Assembly: GCF_011761345.1 (NCBI RefSeq) | Contig: NZ_JAASRY010000004.1 | Location: 124,001 to 188,000 of the forward strand | DNA length: 64,000 nt | DNA from: Thalassobacillus devorans | Lineage (GTDB): Bacteria > Bacillota > Bacilli > Bacillales > Halobacillaceae | Direction of reading: 5' to 3' | The notes under the pieces: model-generated | What the model was told of the DNA's origin: nothing | The model's database searches: none | What the model saw: the letters and a program-made list of their open reading frames with translations, nothing else | Made by a program: the position numbers and the translations under genes | In this document: in pieces, positions 55,702-64,000 of the stretch | How positions within the stretch are numbered: the first letter of the stretch is position 1 | Layout of the letters: each line of letters begins with the position of its first letter

Positions 55702-55953
55702 ATGAACTACACCAACTTTGATCCGAAAACATGGGGAAACGAAAGCTTTGTAAAAATAGGGTATGATAACCAGGCTAAACAATTGTGTATCGTCTTTCTT
55801 GACGAAAAAGCGGTGTATTTTAAAGGTGTGGAAGAGAAAATCGTCTTTCAATTCATTATTTCGACGGAAAAAGAGTCATTTCTGCAGGAATTCCTATGGC
55901 CGAAATACAGGCATGAGTGGGTTCCGTCTTCACTATTGGTTCAGACGCCATAA
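55702..55953 (+). CDS. KTSC-domain-like small protein
   Basis: An 83-residue orphan on the opposite strand to its neighbours. The segment FVKIGYDNQAKQLCIVFLDE, YFKGVEEKIVFQFIIS and FLQEFLWPKYRHEW follows the pattern of KTSC domains (SIGYD..., F..g..Y.Y.gV...v...l.A.S.G.ff...I...Y), though the KTSC motif itself is not conserved. KTSC proteins are small, often linked with lysyl-tRNA synthetase fusions or phage, with no proven activity. GAGGTG stands 5 nt before the ATG. Family assignment is tentative. Confidence 0.7.
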   Translation: MNYTNFDPKTWGNESFVKIGYDNQAKQLCIVFLDEKAVYFKGVEEKIVFQFIISTEKESFLQEFLWPKYRHEWVPSSLLVQTP

Positions 55954-56265
55954 TCTTTCTTAAAACTTTGCATGCTTATGCTACTGTTCTGTTCATAAGA
56001 CAAATCGATGACATTTTTGTCATGATACCCCTTTGTGATCCTTCACTTAAATCGTCCTTCCCAGTATTAGAGATAACGTCTTCATATTACCAGGCAACTA
56101 ACTCATCGTAATACTTTTCAAAATTTGGATAAAGTTTTCATTTTCCTAATAAGTTTAAATAGGCTTGTTTTAATATTGATAATATCTGCCGCGGCTATTA
56201 AGACTAAATGCCTCTTATTAACAATAAAAAATGACGGGGGGTTCCCGTCATTTTTTAATAGTATT
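55954..56265. other. Gene-free gap between the KTSC-like gene and greA
   Basis: AT-rich, no supportable frame or repeat apart from the greA terminator at its right end. Confidence 0.6.
56226..56257 (-). terminator. Terminator of greA
   Basis: Perfect 13-bp stem AAAAAATGACGGG/CCCGTCATTTTTT with loop GGGTT, 9 bp past the greA stop; symmetrical, so it can act in both directions. Confidence 0.92.
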
Positions 56266-56742
56266 CTATTCTACACTAACAATTTTAACTTCAATTTCTC
56301 CTCCAGGTGTCATGACAGTTACCTGTTCGCCTATTTCATGGCCAATCAGACTCTTTGCCATTGGAGAATCATTAGAAATCTTACCTTCAAACGGATCGGC
56401 TTCCGCACTTCCTACAATCGTGTAAGTTTCTTCATCCCCTTCAGGAAGTTCCTGGAATGTAACTGATTTACCTAAAGAGACCATATTAGGATTTTGATTA
56501 TCATTTTCGATGATTACTGCATTACGAATCATATTTTCAACTTGAGCAATTCGAGCTTCCACAAAAGCCTGCTCGTCTTTAGCTGAATCATACTCGGAGT
56601 TCTCCGACAAGTCACCGAAGTCACGAGCAACTTTTATTCGCTCTACTACCTCTTGACGGCGCTCTGTCTTTAGATAATGTAATTCCTTCTCTAGTTTTTC
56701 TTTACCCTCTTGTGTCATATAGTAGCTTTTTTCTTCAGCCAT
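56266..56742 (-). CDS. greA: Transcription elongation factor GreA
   Basis: Stimulates transcript cleavage by backtracked RNA polymerase. The 158-residue protein has the N-terminal coiled coil with the acidic tip ([20 protein letters not shown]) and the FKBP-like C-terminal domain ([34 protein letters not shown]). Downstream of udk with a 183-bp gap and its own likely promoter. Confidence 0.98.
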   Translation of the reverse strand: MAEEKSYYMTQEGKEKLEKELHYLKTERRQEVVERIKVARDFGDLSENSEYDSAKDEQAFVEARIAQVENMIRNAVIIENDNQNPNMVSLGKSVTFQELPEGDEETYTIVGSAEADPFEGKISNDSPMAKSLIGHEIGEQVTVMTPGGEIEVKIVSVE

Positions 56743-56925
56743 ATCACAAACACTCCTTTATCCCAACTTAATTCCTATCCCCAATATCATTATAAAAATG
56801 AGCGGCACATCTAAAATATGCACGCAGGCTTGATTATACTTCATTTTATCGAGGAGTTTATCTGTCTAGAACTACTAAACAAAACTATGCCAGATTTCAT
56901 AAGACTTTTCAACTCTTTTTACCAA

Positions 56926-57561
56926 TTATTTCTCGCTGCGGTCTTCCAGGATAGTTTTGATTTTAGTAGCCATTAAGTCAATTGCTACGTGATTTTGCCC
57001 GCCTTCTGGAATAATGATGTCCGCATACCTTTTTGTAGGCTCTACAAATTGCAGATGCATCGGACGTACCACATTGATGTACTGTTCGATTACTGAATCA
57101 ATCGATCTTCCTCTTTCTTTGATGTCTCTCATCAACCGGCGGATAATGCGGACATCAGCATCGGTATCTACAAATACTTTAATATCCATTAAGTCGCGAA
57201 GTCGCTCATCTTCTAATACAAGTATTCCCTCTACAATTATAACTTCTCTCGGTTCTACATGAATGGTTTCATCCGATCTGGTATGCATTTTATAATCATA
57301 TACCGGCTTTTCAATTGGTTTCTCCTGTATTAACTGTTTCAAATGTTCGATGAGCAAGTCATTGTCAAAAGCAAGCGGATGATCATAGTTCGTTTTTAAT
57401 CGTTCTTCCATTGGCAGATGGTGCTGGTCTTTATAATAATAATCCTGCTCAATCATTAATAATGGTTTATCTGCAAAGCGTTGGATAACAGACCGAGTGA
57501 CACTGGTTTTACCAGAACCTGTACCCCCGGCTACGCCTATTACTACTGGCCTTTCTGACAT
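56926..57561 (-). CDS. udk: Uridine kinase
   Basis: Phosphorylates uridine and cytidine in pyrimidine salvage. The 211-residue protein has Walker [19 protein letters not shown] (about 9-26), the switch [24 protein letters not shown] and [20 protein letters not shown]. In B. subtilis the trhP1 and trhP2 genes separate it from trmR; here only 89 bp do. Confidence 0.97.
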   Translation of the reverse strand: MSERPVVIGVAGGTGSGKTSVTRSVIQRFADKPLLMIEQDYYYKDQHHLPMEERLKTNYDHPLAFDNDLLIEHLKQLIQEKPIEKPVYDYKMHTRSDETIHVEPREVIIVEGILVLEDERLRDLMDIKVFVDTDADVRIIRRLMRDIKERGRSIDSVIEQYINVVRPMHLQFVEPTKRYADIIIPEGGQNHVAIDLMATKIKTILEDRSEK

Positions 57562-57650
57562 TCTTAGTGGTTCTCCCTTCGCATCATGTTATATAAATAT
57601 ACTGCTTGGTTTACTTTCTTACTATTTGAAGGATAATTCGCCTTTTGCTA

Positions 57651-58280
57651 TCACCTCTTTACAGTAAGTGCTATACCATCACCAATTGGAATAATGGATG
57701 TGTGATAGTCCGGATGCTCTATGAGCCATTCATTATATTTTCTTATTTTATTACCGATTTTCTGCATACGTGGGTTGTCGTTTCTACCTGCCACAAACCC
57801 TTTGAATAATACATTGTCTGACACAATGATGCCTTTTTCGGTTACCATAGGGGCGTAACTTTCAAAGAATTTTTGATACTGCCCTTTAGCAGCGTCAATA
57901 AATAGCACATCATATGGGCCTTTTTGAGAAATCTGTTCCTGTAATTCCAGAGCATCACCGTACATTAAAGCAATGTGGTTATGTTCATCTAATTTTTCAA
58001 GGTTGGTTTCGGCCTGACTAAAGCGAACCGCATCCCTTTCAACGGTAACGATCTCTGCCATCGGGTAAGCTTCCAGCATGCGTAACGCAGAATAACCGAT
58101 GGCAGCCCCTATTTCTAATATTCGCCTCGGACGTGTAACTCTGATTAATTGCATCAAGTATTGAATACCAAGCGGCTCCATAATAGGGATCTGATGATCT
58201 TTTGCGAATTTCTCCATTTCTTCCGCCCACGAAGGGGAAGAAGGAAGCAGCGATTCTAAATACTCTTCCGTTCGATCCAT
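57651..58280 (-). CDS. trmR: tRNA 5-hydroxyuridine methyltransferase TrmR (YrrM)
   Basis: O-methyltransferase that in B. subtilis converts ho5U34 to mo5U34 in tRNA. The 209-residue protein begins MDRTEEYLESLLP and carries motif I RILEIGAAIGYSALRM, VTVERDAVRFSQAE, the metal-binding VLFIDAAKGQYQKF and IIVSDNVLFKGFVAG. AAAGGAG lies 9 nt before the chosen ATG. The enzymes making its ho5U substrate (trhP1/P2) are not beside it. Confidence 0.93.
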   Translation of the reverse strand: MDRTEEYLESLLPSSPSWAEEMEKFAKDHQIPIMEPLGIQYLMQLIRVTRPRRILEIGAAIGYSALRMLEAYPMAEIVTVERDAVRFSQAETNLEKLDEHNHIALMYGDALELQEQISQKGPYDVLFIDAAKGQYQKFFESYAPMVTEKGIIVSDNVLFKGFVAGRNDNPRMQKIGNKIRKYNEWLIEHPDYHTSIIPIGDGIALTVKR

Positions 58281-58376
58281 TCTGCAACACTCCTTTACCA
58301 ACCTATAACATTTATCTCCATTTACAACCCTAACATTTTATCATAAACCGGAAATTTCTTCACTATCATCATTCAC

Positions 58377-58453
58377 ATTAGAAAAAATAGGCTGATCGTC
58401 AACATAAAAGCCTCAGCTTAATTAATACTTTTATATTTCATAATGTATAAAAA
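58377..58453 (+). repeat. Decayed copy of the dispersed intergenic repeat
   Basis: TTAGAAAAAATAGGCTGATCGTC resembles the first 20 bases of the elements at 11187 and 55493, and the right end TACTTTTATATTTCATAATGTA resembles their terminal inverted arms. Similarity is partial and the middle is shortened. Confidence 0.4.
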
Positions 58454-58530
58454 AGACTGTCTCACGCGGCGTTGTCTGCAACAATGTTCTTGCCTTCCCA
58501 GACATTCCGCCGATCATGAGACAGCCTTTT
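58450..58530 (-). terminator. Terminator of mltG
   Basis: Outer stem AAAAGACTGTCTCA/TGAGACAGCCTTTT (one mismatch) and an inner GGCG/CGCC pair close a long, about 50-base, loop; U run on the minus strand. It starts directly past the mltG stop. The loop is unusually long for a simple terminator. Confidence 0.7.
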
Positions 58531-58532
58531 GA

Positions 58533-59669
58533 TTAACGTTGGCTATCGATATGTTCTTTTTTTAATTCCAGATGCTCATCATATGTTTCTGCATAGTAGA
58601 CTTCACCTTCACTATTAGCCACAAAATACATATAATCCGACTCTTCAGGTTGTAATGCTGCTTCCAACGAATTCTTATTGAAATTCGAAATTGGTCCAAT
58701 TGGCAGCCCTTTTACCTGATAGGTGTTGTAGGGAGAATCCACTTCTAAGTCTTTGTTAAGCACTCTGTCTTTATGCTTGCCTAGTGCATACAAAACAGTA
58801 GGGTCTGTCTGTAGTGGCATATCAGCTTCCAGGCGATTATAAAATACACCGGCGATTTTTTTTCGGTCCTCTTCTGTAGGAGCCTCATTCTCTATAAGCG
58901 ATGCCATTGTTATTGCATCATGAACAGTAGAAATACCCAACTCTTCCAACTCAGGCAAATATGGTAATACATTTTCCTGGGTTCGAGCCAGCATATTCTC
59001 TATAATTTCTTCAATGCTCGGATTTTCTTCAAAAAAGTCATAGGTAGAAGCAAACAAGTATCCTTCTAAGGGATACCGGATATCTTTATTGTTAATATCT
59101 TCGGTCAACAGTTCCGGGTATTGTTCCATCAAACCTTCCAAATACTCTGGGTCATCTGCTTTTTTCATAAATTCTTCTGCTGTAAAATCGGTATGTTCTG
59201 AATCGGCAAACCTCTCTGCTATTTGAGTGATTTGTCTTCCTTCGGGTACGGTTACCCGGAATAGCGGTTCCCTTATTACCTTTCCGGTTTTCAATGATTC
59301 AGTCAATTGGTCGATTGACATGGATTGGGCAAATTGATATTCACCTGCCTGGAAATCGGATTCATTTTTAAATTTTGTATAAAAACGAAAAATCATCTCA
59401 TTCTTAATCAAGTCGTTCTCTTTAAGTATACCAGCTATATGAGAAGTCGAAGAACCAAGGGGAATTTCGACAGTGGTGGTTTCTTCCGCTTCCGGGTCCA
59501 CGGGCTCTAACGCTGATTTAATATATAAGTAACCGGCTATTCCAGCGCCAATGAAAACAACTAACAATGTGGTTAAAACGATAGCAACCACTTTACGTAC
59601 TGTACTTGCTTCCTCTCCTCTTTTTTTCACTTGTTTCTGATGTAAATCTTTAAAATTCGAATCAGACAT
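58533..59669 (-). CDS. mltG: Endolytic murein transglycosylase MltG
   Basis: Membrane-bound lytic transglycosylase that cuts nascent glycan strands. The 378-residue protein has a cytoplasmic head, one helix (VVAIVLTTLLVVFIGAGIAGYLYI, about 27-50), a LysM-like region (TVEIPLGSSTSHIAGILKEN) and the YceG catalytic domain with the active glutamate in ASLIENEAPTEEDRKKIAGV and the end motif SPYNTYQVKGLPIGPISN. AAGGAGG stands 8 nt before the ATG at 59669. The region upstream holds a phased repeat array. Confidence 0.95.
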   Translation of the reverse strand: MSDSNFKDLHQKQVKKRGEEASTVRKVVAIVLTTLLVVFIGAGIAGYLYIKSALEPVDPEAEETTTVEIPLGSSTSHIAGILKENDLIKNEMIFRFYTKFKNESDFQAGEYQFAQSMSIDQLTESLKTGKVIREPLFRVTVPEGRQITQIAERFADSEHTDFTAEEFMKKADDPEYLEGLMEQYPELLTEDINNKDIRYPLEGYLFASTYDFFEENPSIEEIIENMLARTQENVLPYLPELEELGISTVHDAITMASLIENEAPTEEDRKKIAGVFYNRLEADMPLQTDPTVLYALGKHKDRVLNKDLEVDSPYNTYQVKGLPIGPISNFNKNSLEAALQPEESDYMYFVANSEGEVYYAETYDEHLELKKEHIDSQR

Positions 59670-59761
59670 TGGCCATCCTCCTTCATCCATCCGGTACATT
59701 ATACTACAAAATGTGCCATATTTTCTATGGGTAAGTGACAAAAGAGGATGAGCATCCGTGG

Positions 59762-59914
59762 TGTCTCATAAGCAGCTTTTTGTTCTCCCTTATTGCAAAA
59801 TTTGTCTCTCTTTTTTTCAGAATTGTCTCTCTTACCTTTAAAAATGGCGCCTATACTTGGTTCACTCTCTCTCAAAAAACTGCTTTGTCTCATTTCACAT
59901 GGTCTTGTCTCTCA
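59762..59914. repeat. Helically phased TGTCTC array upstream of mltG
   Basis: The word TGTCTC (GAGACA on the minus strand) or a close variant starts at 59762, 59781 (TGTTCTC), 59803, 59824, 59866 (TCTCTCTCA), 59886 and 59906, with a weak TGGCGCC at 59845. Successive starts are 19, 22, 21, 21, 21, 20 and 20 bp apart, about two helical turns. The bases between are not conserved. Confidence 0.65.
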
Positions 59915-60050
59915 TATCCTGTATAAACAGAAAAGTTACCTCTTTGAAGATACCACTCTAACCTCAGAATAAAAGGGAAATGACCCTTTTCATCCACGGT
60001 TGGCTCGCCGTTAGTACATAGGCTAAGGGTCAGTCAAAGCCATTAACAAT

Positions 60051-60093
60051 AAAAAAGCCTGCCCCTGTAAGCCAATTACAGGGGCAGGCTTTA
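60051..60093 (-). terminator. Terminator of alaS-ireB-ruvX-yrzB
   Basis: Perfect 15-bp stem AAAGCCTGCCCCTGT/ACAGGGGCAGGCTTT with a short loop and U run on the minus strand, 9 bp past yrzB. Confidence 0.93.
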
Positions 60094-60101
60094 TGTTTTC
60101 T

Positions 60102-60383
60102 TTACTCTTGTTCTTCTGTCAGTGTGTTCAATGTTTCTTCTACCATGTTCCACTCTTCATCTGTCTCGATTTGATATAAAGCTAAATCATCGTCATCGCC
60201 TTCTTTTTCTTCGTAACGGAAAGCGAAGACTTCTACTTCTTCCTCATCTTTTTGTTCCGCTGGGACTACTGCAATATAAGAATGGTTCGTCTCGTCCACA
60301 TCAAAGGTGAACAACACCTCAAAAAGATGTTCTTCTCCATTCTCATCAGGGATGATAATACGCTCTTGTTCTTCTAGGGCCAT
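60102..60383 (-). CDS. yrzB: YrzB family protein (DUF1292)
   Basis: Acidic 93-residue DUF1292 protein (ERIIIPDENGEEHLFEVLFT, SYIAVVPAEQ, VFAFRYEEKEGDDDDLALYQ, EEWNMVEETLNTL). Conserved in Firmicutes after ruvX; function unknown. AGGAG precedes the ATG. It ends the alaS operon at a strong terminator. Confidence 0.93.
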   Translation of the reverse strand: MALEEQERIIIPDENGEEHLFEVLFTFDVDETNHSYIAVVPAEQKDEEEVEVFAFRYEEKEGDDDDLALYQIETDEEWNMVEETLNTLTEEQE

Positions 60384-60397
60384 GCAAATCCACTCCT

Positions 60398-60814
60398 TTA
60401 TTGATTGGCATCCAGATAGCTTTGCAGGATTATACTGGCTGCCATCTTATCGATTACTTTCTTTCTCTTTTTTCTACTGACATCTGCATTTAGTAAAACA
60501 CGTTCAGCAGCCATGGTTGTCAAACGTTCATCCCAGTAAACTACCGGCAATTGGAAAGCTTCTTCCAACTGCTGCCCGAATTCCTTACTGGCTTCACCAC
60601 GTGGCCCAACAGTTCCATTCATGTTTTTTGGAAGGCCGATTACTACCTTGGATACTTCATGGTCATCGATGAGTTCCTTTAAAGGGGCAATAGCCGTTTC
60701 AAAGTCCGGCTCTGTCCACTTAATTGTTGTAATACCCTGGGCAGTCCAGCCTAAACCGTCGGAGATTGCCACTCCGATTGTTTTTTCTCCGACATCTAAT
60801 CCCATTGTTTTCAT
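60398..60814 (-). CDS. ruvX: RuvX/YqgF, putative RNase H-fold nuclease
   Basis: YqgF-family nuclease, in other bacteria implicated in 16S rRNA 5' maturation and annotated as Holliday junction resolvase. The 138-residue protein has the RNase H-fold elements [15 protein letters not shown] (first Asp), [12 protein letters not shown] and [16 protein letters not shown] with terminal acidic residues. The ATG follows the ireB stop directly (TAAATG) while GGAGG is 17 nt upstream inside ireB, so re-initiation is likely. Confidence 0.95.
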   Translation of the reverse strand: MKTMGLDVGEKTIGVAISDGLGWTAQGITTIKWTEPDFETAIAPLKELIDDHEVSKVVIGLPKNMNGTVGPRGEASKEFGQQLEEAFQLPVVYWDERLTTMAAERVLLNADVSRKKRKKVIDKMAASIILQSYLDANQ

Positions 60815-61081
60815 TTATTTGTCTTTGTTTCCCTCCAGATAGTATTTCACCAGCTCTTCAATTAATTCATCCCGTTCCATTTTCCTGATTAAGTTCCTGG
60901 CATCTTTATGGCGAGGAATATACGCTGGATCCCCGGAAAGCAGGTAGCCTACTATCTGGTTGATCGGATTATACCCTTTCTCTTTTAGCGATTCGTGTAC
61001 CGAAAGCAGTACAGCACGCACATCCTGATCAAACGGCTCCTCTGAAAAATTAAATTTCATTGTCTTGTCCATTGAACTCAT
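60815..61081 (-). CDS. ireB: IreB family regulatory phosphoprotein (YrzL, DUF965)
   Basis: An 88-residue helical protein; the enterococcal homologue IreB is a substrate of the Ser/Thr kinase IreK and modulates cephalosporin resistance. Landmarks: [40 protein letters not shown] and [20 protein letters not shown]. The enterococcal phosphorylation site lies near the N-terminal Thr of DKTMKF. The ATG at 61081 has GAGGTG 5 nt upstream. It is between alaS and ruvX as in all Bacillaceae. Confidence 0.95.
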   Translation of the reverse strand: MSSMDKTMKFNFSEEPFDQDVRAVLLSVHESLKEKGYNPINQIVGYLLSGDPAYIPRHKDARNLIRKMERDELIEELVKYYLEGNKDK

Positions 61082-61153
61082 CTTAACACCTCGCACCTTT
61101 TTATGATTTACTCCATTATATACTTAATTCAGGAGTTTGAAAAACATCGGGGT

Positions 61154-63781
61154 TTATTGAACATATTCTTTTGCATATTGGAGCGCATCTTCTATCTTCG
61201 ATGGGTCTTTTCCACCAGCTTGCGCCATGTCCGGACGACCGCCGCCTCCACCACCGCAGCGAGCAGCAGCTTCTTTAATCAATTTCCCTGCATGGTAACC
61301 ATCTTCGATAAGATCCTTGGAAACTCCTGCAATCAACTGGACTTTTTCCCCATTCGAAGCTGCCAATAGTATGATCCCTGATTCAAGCTTTTGCTTCAGT
61401 TCATCCATCATGCTTCTAAGAGCATTTGCATCTTTGACATTCACTTGTTTTGCAAGGACAGGAATACCATTGACTTCTTCAACTTCATCCAGAATGGAAC
61501 TCGCCTCAAGGTTAGAAAGCTTACTGGCTAACGATTCTTTTTCTCTTTGTTCTGCCTTCAATTCCTGATGTAGTACGTCAATTCGCTCAGGTACCTGCTC
61601 CGGTTTTGTCTTCAAACGTGCAGCGGCTTCCTTAAGAAGTGTTTCTTTTCCGTTCATATATTGATAAGCATCTTTTGCAGTGACTGCTTCAATCCTTCTT
61701 GTACCAGCACCTATCCCTGTCTCAGAGACAATCTTGAAGAGGCCGATTTCAGCAGTATTAAGCACATGACAACCTCCGCACAGTTCCATGCTATAGTCTC
61801 CTACTTGAACCACACGGACCTGATCACCATATTTCTCACCAAATAAAGCCATCGCACCCTTTTCCTTCGCTTCCTGCAACGAGTTAAACTCGATCTGTAC
61901 AGGTATCGACTCCCACACTTTCTCATTGACGATTCCTTCGATTTGATGCAGCTCCTCTTCTGATACAGAACCGAAATGGGAAAAGTCAAAACGGAGACGA
62001 TCCGGAGCCACCAAAGAACCAGCCTGGTTGACATGATTGCCCAGTACATCTTTTAATGCCTGATGAAGCAGGTGTGTAGCTGTATGATTCTTCACGACAA
62101 AAGAGCGGGCCGAGGCATCCACTACAGCTGTCACTGTTGCGCCCTTTTCTAATCTCCCTTCCGCTACTACCACTTCATGCATGTGCTGACCATTTGGTGC
62201 TTTTTGCACATTTTTCACTTCCAGGCCTACTTGATCGCTTTTTATCCACCCTTTGTCAGCGATTTGACCTCCACTTTCCGCATAAAAAGGAGTACGATCT
62301 AAAAAGATATAGGCTGTCTCACCTGATTCTGCTGTGTCTGCAAATGACTTTTCTTTGATCATTTCCACGACCTTCGCTTCTACTTTAAGGTTATTATAGC
62401 CGATGAATTCACTTTCAGATTGAACATCTCCAAGTACACCTTCCTGGATTTGCATGGAATCCGACTTTTGGCGAGCACTACGAGCGCGCTCCCGCTGCTT
62501 TTCCATTTCCTTCTGGAAGCCTTCTTCATCAATGGTAAACCCTGCTTCTTCCACATATTCTTCTGTTAATTCTTTTGGAAAACCATAAGTGTCGTAGAGA
62601 CGGAAGACTTCTGTACCTGGGAAGACATTATTACCTTTTTTCGTTTCTTCCTTGATGATATCTGATAATATCGAAAGTCCGTCATTCAGCGTCTCATGGA
62701 AACGTTCTTCTTCTGTTTTAATTACATTTTGAATAAATGGCCGCTTTTCGTTTACTTCCGGATAGAAATCTATCATAATATCAGCAACTTGTGGAACGAG
62801 CTTGTACATGAATGGCTCATGGATTCCAATTTGCTTTGCATACCTTACTGCACGTCGCAATAAACGTCGCAAGACATATCCGCGCCCCTCATTGGAAGGC
62901 AGAGCTCCATCACCTACCGCGAACGCTACAGTACGTATATGATCGGCTATTACTTTGAACGACACATCATATTCTGTGTCCTGCCCGTATTTCACGTTAG
63001 CGAGCCTTTCTGTTTCTTGGATGATCGGCATGAATAAATCCGTTTCAAAGTTTGTAGGTGTATCCTGAATGACACAGACCATCCGCTCTAATCCCATTCC
63101 GGTATCAATATTTTTCTTCGGCAAGGGGGTATAGGTGTCGTCGGGATTATGATTGAACTGAGAAAATACAAGGTTCCAAATTTCCAGGTACCGTTCATTT
63201 TCCCCGCCGGGATATAATTCTGGATCACTTGGATCGTTCCCATATTTTTCGCCACGATCAAAGAAAATTTCTGTGTTTGGTCCACTCGGACCTTCTCCAA
63301 TATCCCAGAAATTCTCTTCCAATCGGATGATCCGCTCTTCCGGTAGCCCCACTACATCCCTCCAGATGTTGTATGCTTCGTCATCTTCAGGATGGACAGT
63401 GACCGATAGGAGATCTTTGTCGAACCCGATCCATTCCGGACTGGTAAGGAACTCCCATCCCCATATAATAGCTTCTTCTTTAAAGTAATCTCCAATTGAA
63501 AAATTACCGAGCATTTCAAAGAAAGTATGGTGGCGTGCTGTCTTCCCGACATTTTCAATATCGTTGGTGCGGATAGATTTTTGCGCATTGACGATTCTAG
63601 GGTTCTCGGGGACCACTCTGCCATCAAAATACTTCTTCAATGTTGCCACACCGCTATTGATCCATAATAAAGTCGGATCCTCATGCGGGACAAGTGAGGC
63701 ACTTGGTTCGGTGCGGTGTCCTTTTTCATTAAAAAAATCCAGATACATTTGGCGTACTTCTGCTGAAGTGAGTTTTTTCAT
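61154..63781 (-). CDS. alaS: Alanyl-tRNA synthetase
   Basis: Charges tRNA-Ala and edits Ser/Gly mischarging. The 875-residue protein has the class II catalytic domain ([49 protein letters not shown]), the editing domain with zinc ligands [11 protein letters not shown] and CGGCH, a coiled coil (about 720-760) and the C-Ala domain with the glycine-rich [26 protein letters not shown] stands before the ATG. Expression is controlled by an upstream T-box leader. Confidence 0.98.
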   Translation of the reverse strand: MKKLTSAEVRQMYLDFFNEKGHRTEPSASLVPHEDPTLLWINSGVATLKKYFDGRVVPENPRIVNAQKSIRTNDIENVGKTARHHTFFEMLGNFSIGDYFKEEAIIWGWEFLTSPEWIGFDKDLLSVTVHPEDDEAYNIWRDVVGLPEERIIRLEENFWDIGEGPSGPNTEIFFDRGEKYGNDPSDPELYPGGENERYLEIWNLVFSQFNHNPDDTYTPLPKKNIDTGMGLERMVCVIQDTPTNFETDLFMPIIQETERLANVKYGQDTEYDVSFKVIADHIRTVAFAVGDGALPSNEGRGYVLRRLLRRAVRYAKQIGIHEPFMYKLVPQVADIMIDFYPEVNEKRPFIQNVIKTEEERFHETLNDGLSILSDIIKEETKKGNNVFPGTEVFRLYDTYGFPKELTEEYVEEAGFTIDEEGFQKEMEKQRERARSARQKSDSMQIQEGVLGDVQSESEFIGYNNLKVEAKVVEMIKEKSFADTAESGETAYIFLDRTPFYAESGGQIADKGWIKSDQVGLEVKNVQKAPNGQHMHEVVVAEGRLEKGATVTAVVDASARSFVVKNHTATHLLHQALKDVLGNHVNQAGSLVAPDRLRFDFSHFGSVSEEELHQIEGIVNEKVWESIPVQIEFNSLQEAKEKGAMALFGEKYGDQVRVVQVGDYSMELCGGCHVLNTAEIGLFKIVSETGIGAGTRRIEAVTAKDAYQYMNGKETLLKEAAARLKTKPEQVPERIDVLHQELKAEQREKESLASKLSNLEASSILDEVEEVNGIPVLAKQVNVKDANALRSMMDELKQKLESGIILLAASNGEKVQLIAGVSKDLIEDGYHAGKLIKEAAARCGGGGGGRPDMAQAGGKDPSKIEDALQYAKEYVQ

Positions 63782-64000
63782 CTTTTTATTCCTCCTGAAT
63801 TATTTTCGTAACAACTAAAGCGTAAGCATTGATTTAACACCTGCAAGGGTGTGGGAAAAGCTGAAATTCAGCGTGTTTCGGGTTGTTACCTTTTCTTGAT
63901 GGTTGATGATACAAAAGAATAAAAAAACCGTCCCTGCTCTTATTGAGCAGGGACGGGGTATCATTTCCGCGGTACCACCCTGATTATGGAGTAAATCTCC
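63782..64000 (-). promoter_or_regulatory. T-box riboswitch leader of alaS (3' part)
   Basis: The T-box AGGGTGGTACCGCGG (63967-63981) is followed on the minus strand by a terminator hairpin CCGTCCCTGCTC/GAGCAGGGACGG with loop TTATT (63928-63956) and a run of seven U. Stem I and the specifier loop lie beyond the right edge; alanine specificity is inferred from the downstream gene. About 140 nt separate the terminator from the alaS start. Confidence 0.93.

Larger units (their letters stand above)
59670..60101. other. 432-bp gap between mltG and yrzB
   Basis: No gene is supported on either strand. It holds the phased TGTCTC array, a pair of mutually exclusive hairpins (59973-60032) and the yrzB terminator. 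Short frames on both strands cross the array but have no recognisable family. Confidence 0.65.

Noticed and set aside
59699-59926. Overlapping short frames on both strands across the TGTCTC array
   Set aside because: No family, no convincing ribosome binding site, and the 19-22 bp spacing of the words does not keep a reading frame.

Overview
The window is a chromosomal segment of an endospore-forming member of Bacillaceae. The gene order is almost that of the Bacillus subtilis yqe/yqf/yqx/yrr region: sigA-dnaG, glyQS, era, phoH, floA, the dnaK operon, lepA, spoIIP-gpr, comE, the yqe operon, sda, sigK and the greA-alaS block. Sporulation genes (spoIIP, gpr, yqfC, yqfD, sigK, sda), two tRNA-dependent T-box leaders, a CIRCE operator and strong AGGAGG ribosome binding sites all fit a low-GC Gram-positive. 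A multi-subunit Mrp Na+/H+ antiporter operon and acidic proteins suggest a salt- or alkali-tolerant genus of the Oceanobacillus/Virgibacillus type; the genus is inference.

Layout. 1-3.1 kb: sigA (cut by the window edge), dnaG, yqxD. 3.2-17.7 kb, all on the minus strand: ppsR, ccpN, glyS, glyQ with a T-box leader, recO, yqzL, era, dgkA, ybeY, phoH, yqfD, yqfC, a small membrane protein, floA, yqeZ, yqeY, rpsU. 17.8-18.7 kb: a plus-strand Na/Pi cotransporter-like gene. 19.2-31.2 kb, minus: deoC, mtaB, rsmE, prmA, dnaJ, dnaK, grpE, hrcA (CIRCE), hemW, lepA. 31.3-32.0 kb: a gene-free stretch with two diverged copies of a palindromic element. 32.0-34.7 kb: yqxA, spoIIP, gpr; then rpsT (+), holA (-), yqzM (+) and comEC/EB/EA (-) opposite comER (+). 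41.4-46.4 kb, minus: yqeM, rsfS, yqeK, nadD, yhbY, aroE, yqeH, yqeG. 46.5-53.5 kb, plus: a DnaA-box cluster and sda, mrpACDEFG, sigK and a tiny membrane protein. 53.6-64 kb, mostly minus: yrhC, mtnN, yrrS, an orphan KTSC-like gene (+), greA, udk, trmR, mltG, yrzB, ruvX, ireB, alaS and the 3' part of its T-box leader.

How it works together. Most genes serve translation and RNA (aminoacyl-tRNA synthetases, ribosomal proteins, methylases, ribosome assembly GTPases), DNA replication and repair, protein folding, natural competence and sporulation. No phage, insertion sequence or CRISPR array was seen.

The most unusual observations are: (i) an 8-bp hairpin lying exactly between the Shine-Dalgarno sequence and the start codon of sda, which would restore normal spacing when folded; (ii) an mrp operon with no mrpB; (iii) a 21-bp-phased array of TGTCTC words upstream of mltG; (iv) two families of intergenic repeats; and (v) local absence of pgpH, cdd and the trhP1/P2 genes from otherwise conserved neighbourhoods.
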